Of a stretch of 38,871 nucleotides of DNA, positions 37,784 through 38,871 are shown piece after piece (the first letter of the stretch is position 1; the number at the start of each line of letters is the position of its first letter). This DNA is from Priapulus caudatus (lineage: Eukaryota > Priapulida > Priapulimorpha > Priapulimorphida > Priapulidae). The stretch spans positions 1-38,871 of the forward strand of contig NW_014577140.1 of the NCBI RefSeq assembly GCF_000485595.1, read 5' to 3'. The translations under genes and the position numbers were made by a program. The notes under the pieces were generated by a model. It was not told where the DNA came from, ran no database searches, and saw only the letters and a program-made list of their open reading frames with translations.

Positions 37784-38871
37784 TAGACGTCAACCCCGAC
37801 AAGATGGCCGCGAGATTACGAGCAAACGTGAACCAGAGCATCCAGCAATAGAGAGAAATACAGAGAGAGAATTAAAGGAGGCAATCTCTAACGAGTCATT
37901 GATGCCTAAGTTTCATCCCTAAAGATTGTCAGGCCGTGTGTACTGTCAGGAAGTGAACATGATGAGTATGCCTATATGACAACACGATTCTGTGGCGAAG
38001 ACGACTAAATATATCCCGATAGAATACCCGTCTCGATACCTACCCACTCCGCCAAAGCAACTTACTACTAGACCTTATTACTACTGTATGAATTCGCATT
38101 CTCTGCTTGGGATCCACCTGCCAAATTTAACATCGACAGTTTAATCAGTTAAATATATACTAAGCATATCGGTATATACTGATATATTAAATATATCAGT
38201 ATTATCGAGGCAGGCCAACAGAGCAGCATACATCGCACGTATGGGTTTCTCATCGAACCAGAATAACTCGGCGCTGGGAAGTTTGTCTTCGAGTGATATA
38301 CTGCATAGTGCAGTTTAGGTTAAATTTACACAACGAAATTGTATTTAGGTCTACACGCGAATATAGACTCCTCGTCCACATACACATATGCACTTTCGTA
38401 CACGCACGCGCGCAAGTACGTATGCATGAACGCATGCATGGGCGTACGCACGAACACGAACGCGCTCGCGGGCACGGAAACAGTCATGGCTGTGCACACA
38501 CATCGCCGGCTTTATTGCTCAGTATATTTCAGTGCTCATAAGAACGCTAAAGACCACTATCATCGCATTCGCTTGACATTGGATTTACATTTGTTTACTC
38601 GCGGGGCATTTCCCACTGCGCATGCGCCACCCCGTGCGCTTGGCCAGTCTATCAATATCGCTCGCATTGCTCATCGCTGGAGCAGTCTGATTATTGACAG
38701 GCATAAATTAAAAATACCAAACGTGAATTAAATCATAATGAGAATCGTGCGTGTGCGTTTTCATTGACAGCTCGACATGCTGGCAGCCTGGCAGACAAAT
38801 GGAGGTGTTAGCAAGCGTTTCTGCGAACCTTACTTCACTTAACGCGTTCGCGGCATAAGGGAAAAGAGGAA
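37784..38871. other. No gene seen to window end
   Basis: It contains a TATA/ATATAT inverted stretch near 38150-38205 and ACGCACG-type repeats near 38400-38470. No recognisable exon on either strand. Confidence 0.4.

Overview
The window is animal nuclear DNA, most likely from a marine-type invertebrate. The evidence is a multi-exon gene with GT-AG introns, long simple repeats, several DNA-transposon families, a Penelope-type retroelement remnant, and a short run of the TTAGGG-type telomere unit. I cannot fix the phylum: a lophotrochozoan, a cnidarian or an invertebrate deuterostome would all fit.

Layout, left to right. Positions 1-1830 are a noisy pyrimidine-rich minisatellite. Positions 1893-7235 are a dense transposon neighbourhood. 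It holds a PIF/Harbinger element with a broken transposase, a RecQ-like helicase fragment with frameshifts, a probable solo LTR split by a hAT-like foldback MITE, and a second hAT-like MITE. From 7.2 to 11.6 kb there is little beyond foldbacks, MITEs and microsatellites.

Positions 11614-24566 (minus strand) carry the one convincing host gene, a type II membrane protein of the dipeptidyl-peptidase 4/6/10 family (prolyl oligopeptidase clan, S9B). I resolved 21 coding exons, from the transmembrane segment to the stop codon, with splice phases agreeing at every junction. The start codon and first exon were not found. The active site looks DPP4-like (GWSYGG nucleophile, YEEE motif, Asp and Asn of DDNVHF), but the position of the catalytic His is Asn. 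One exon (19503-19602) is one base short for its reading frame. Introns carry a TTAA-flanked element, CA/TG repeats and an antisense Penelope-like fragment.

From 24.6 to 38.9 kb no gene is certain. The main content is a 2.4-kb GGTGAGAGC satellite (29338-31755), a triplet of CRE-like sites spaced 21 bp (31905-31954), a second copy of the hAT-like MITE (33882-34705), a CA repeat interrupted by ten Ns, and two weak coding-like stretches (35861-36076 on plus, 37468-37783 on minus).

Single-base indels recur in the host exon, the helicase and transposase fragments and the middle of the satellites. Together with the N gap this suggests that part of the window was filled with incompletely polished long reads, so all frameshifts should be read with that in mind.
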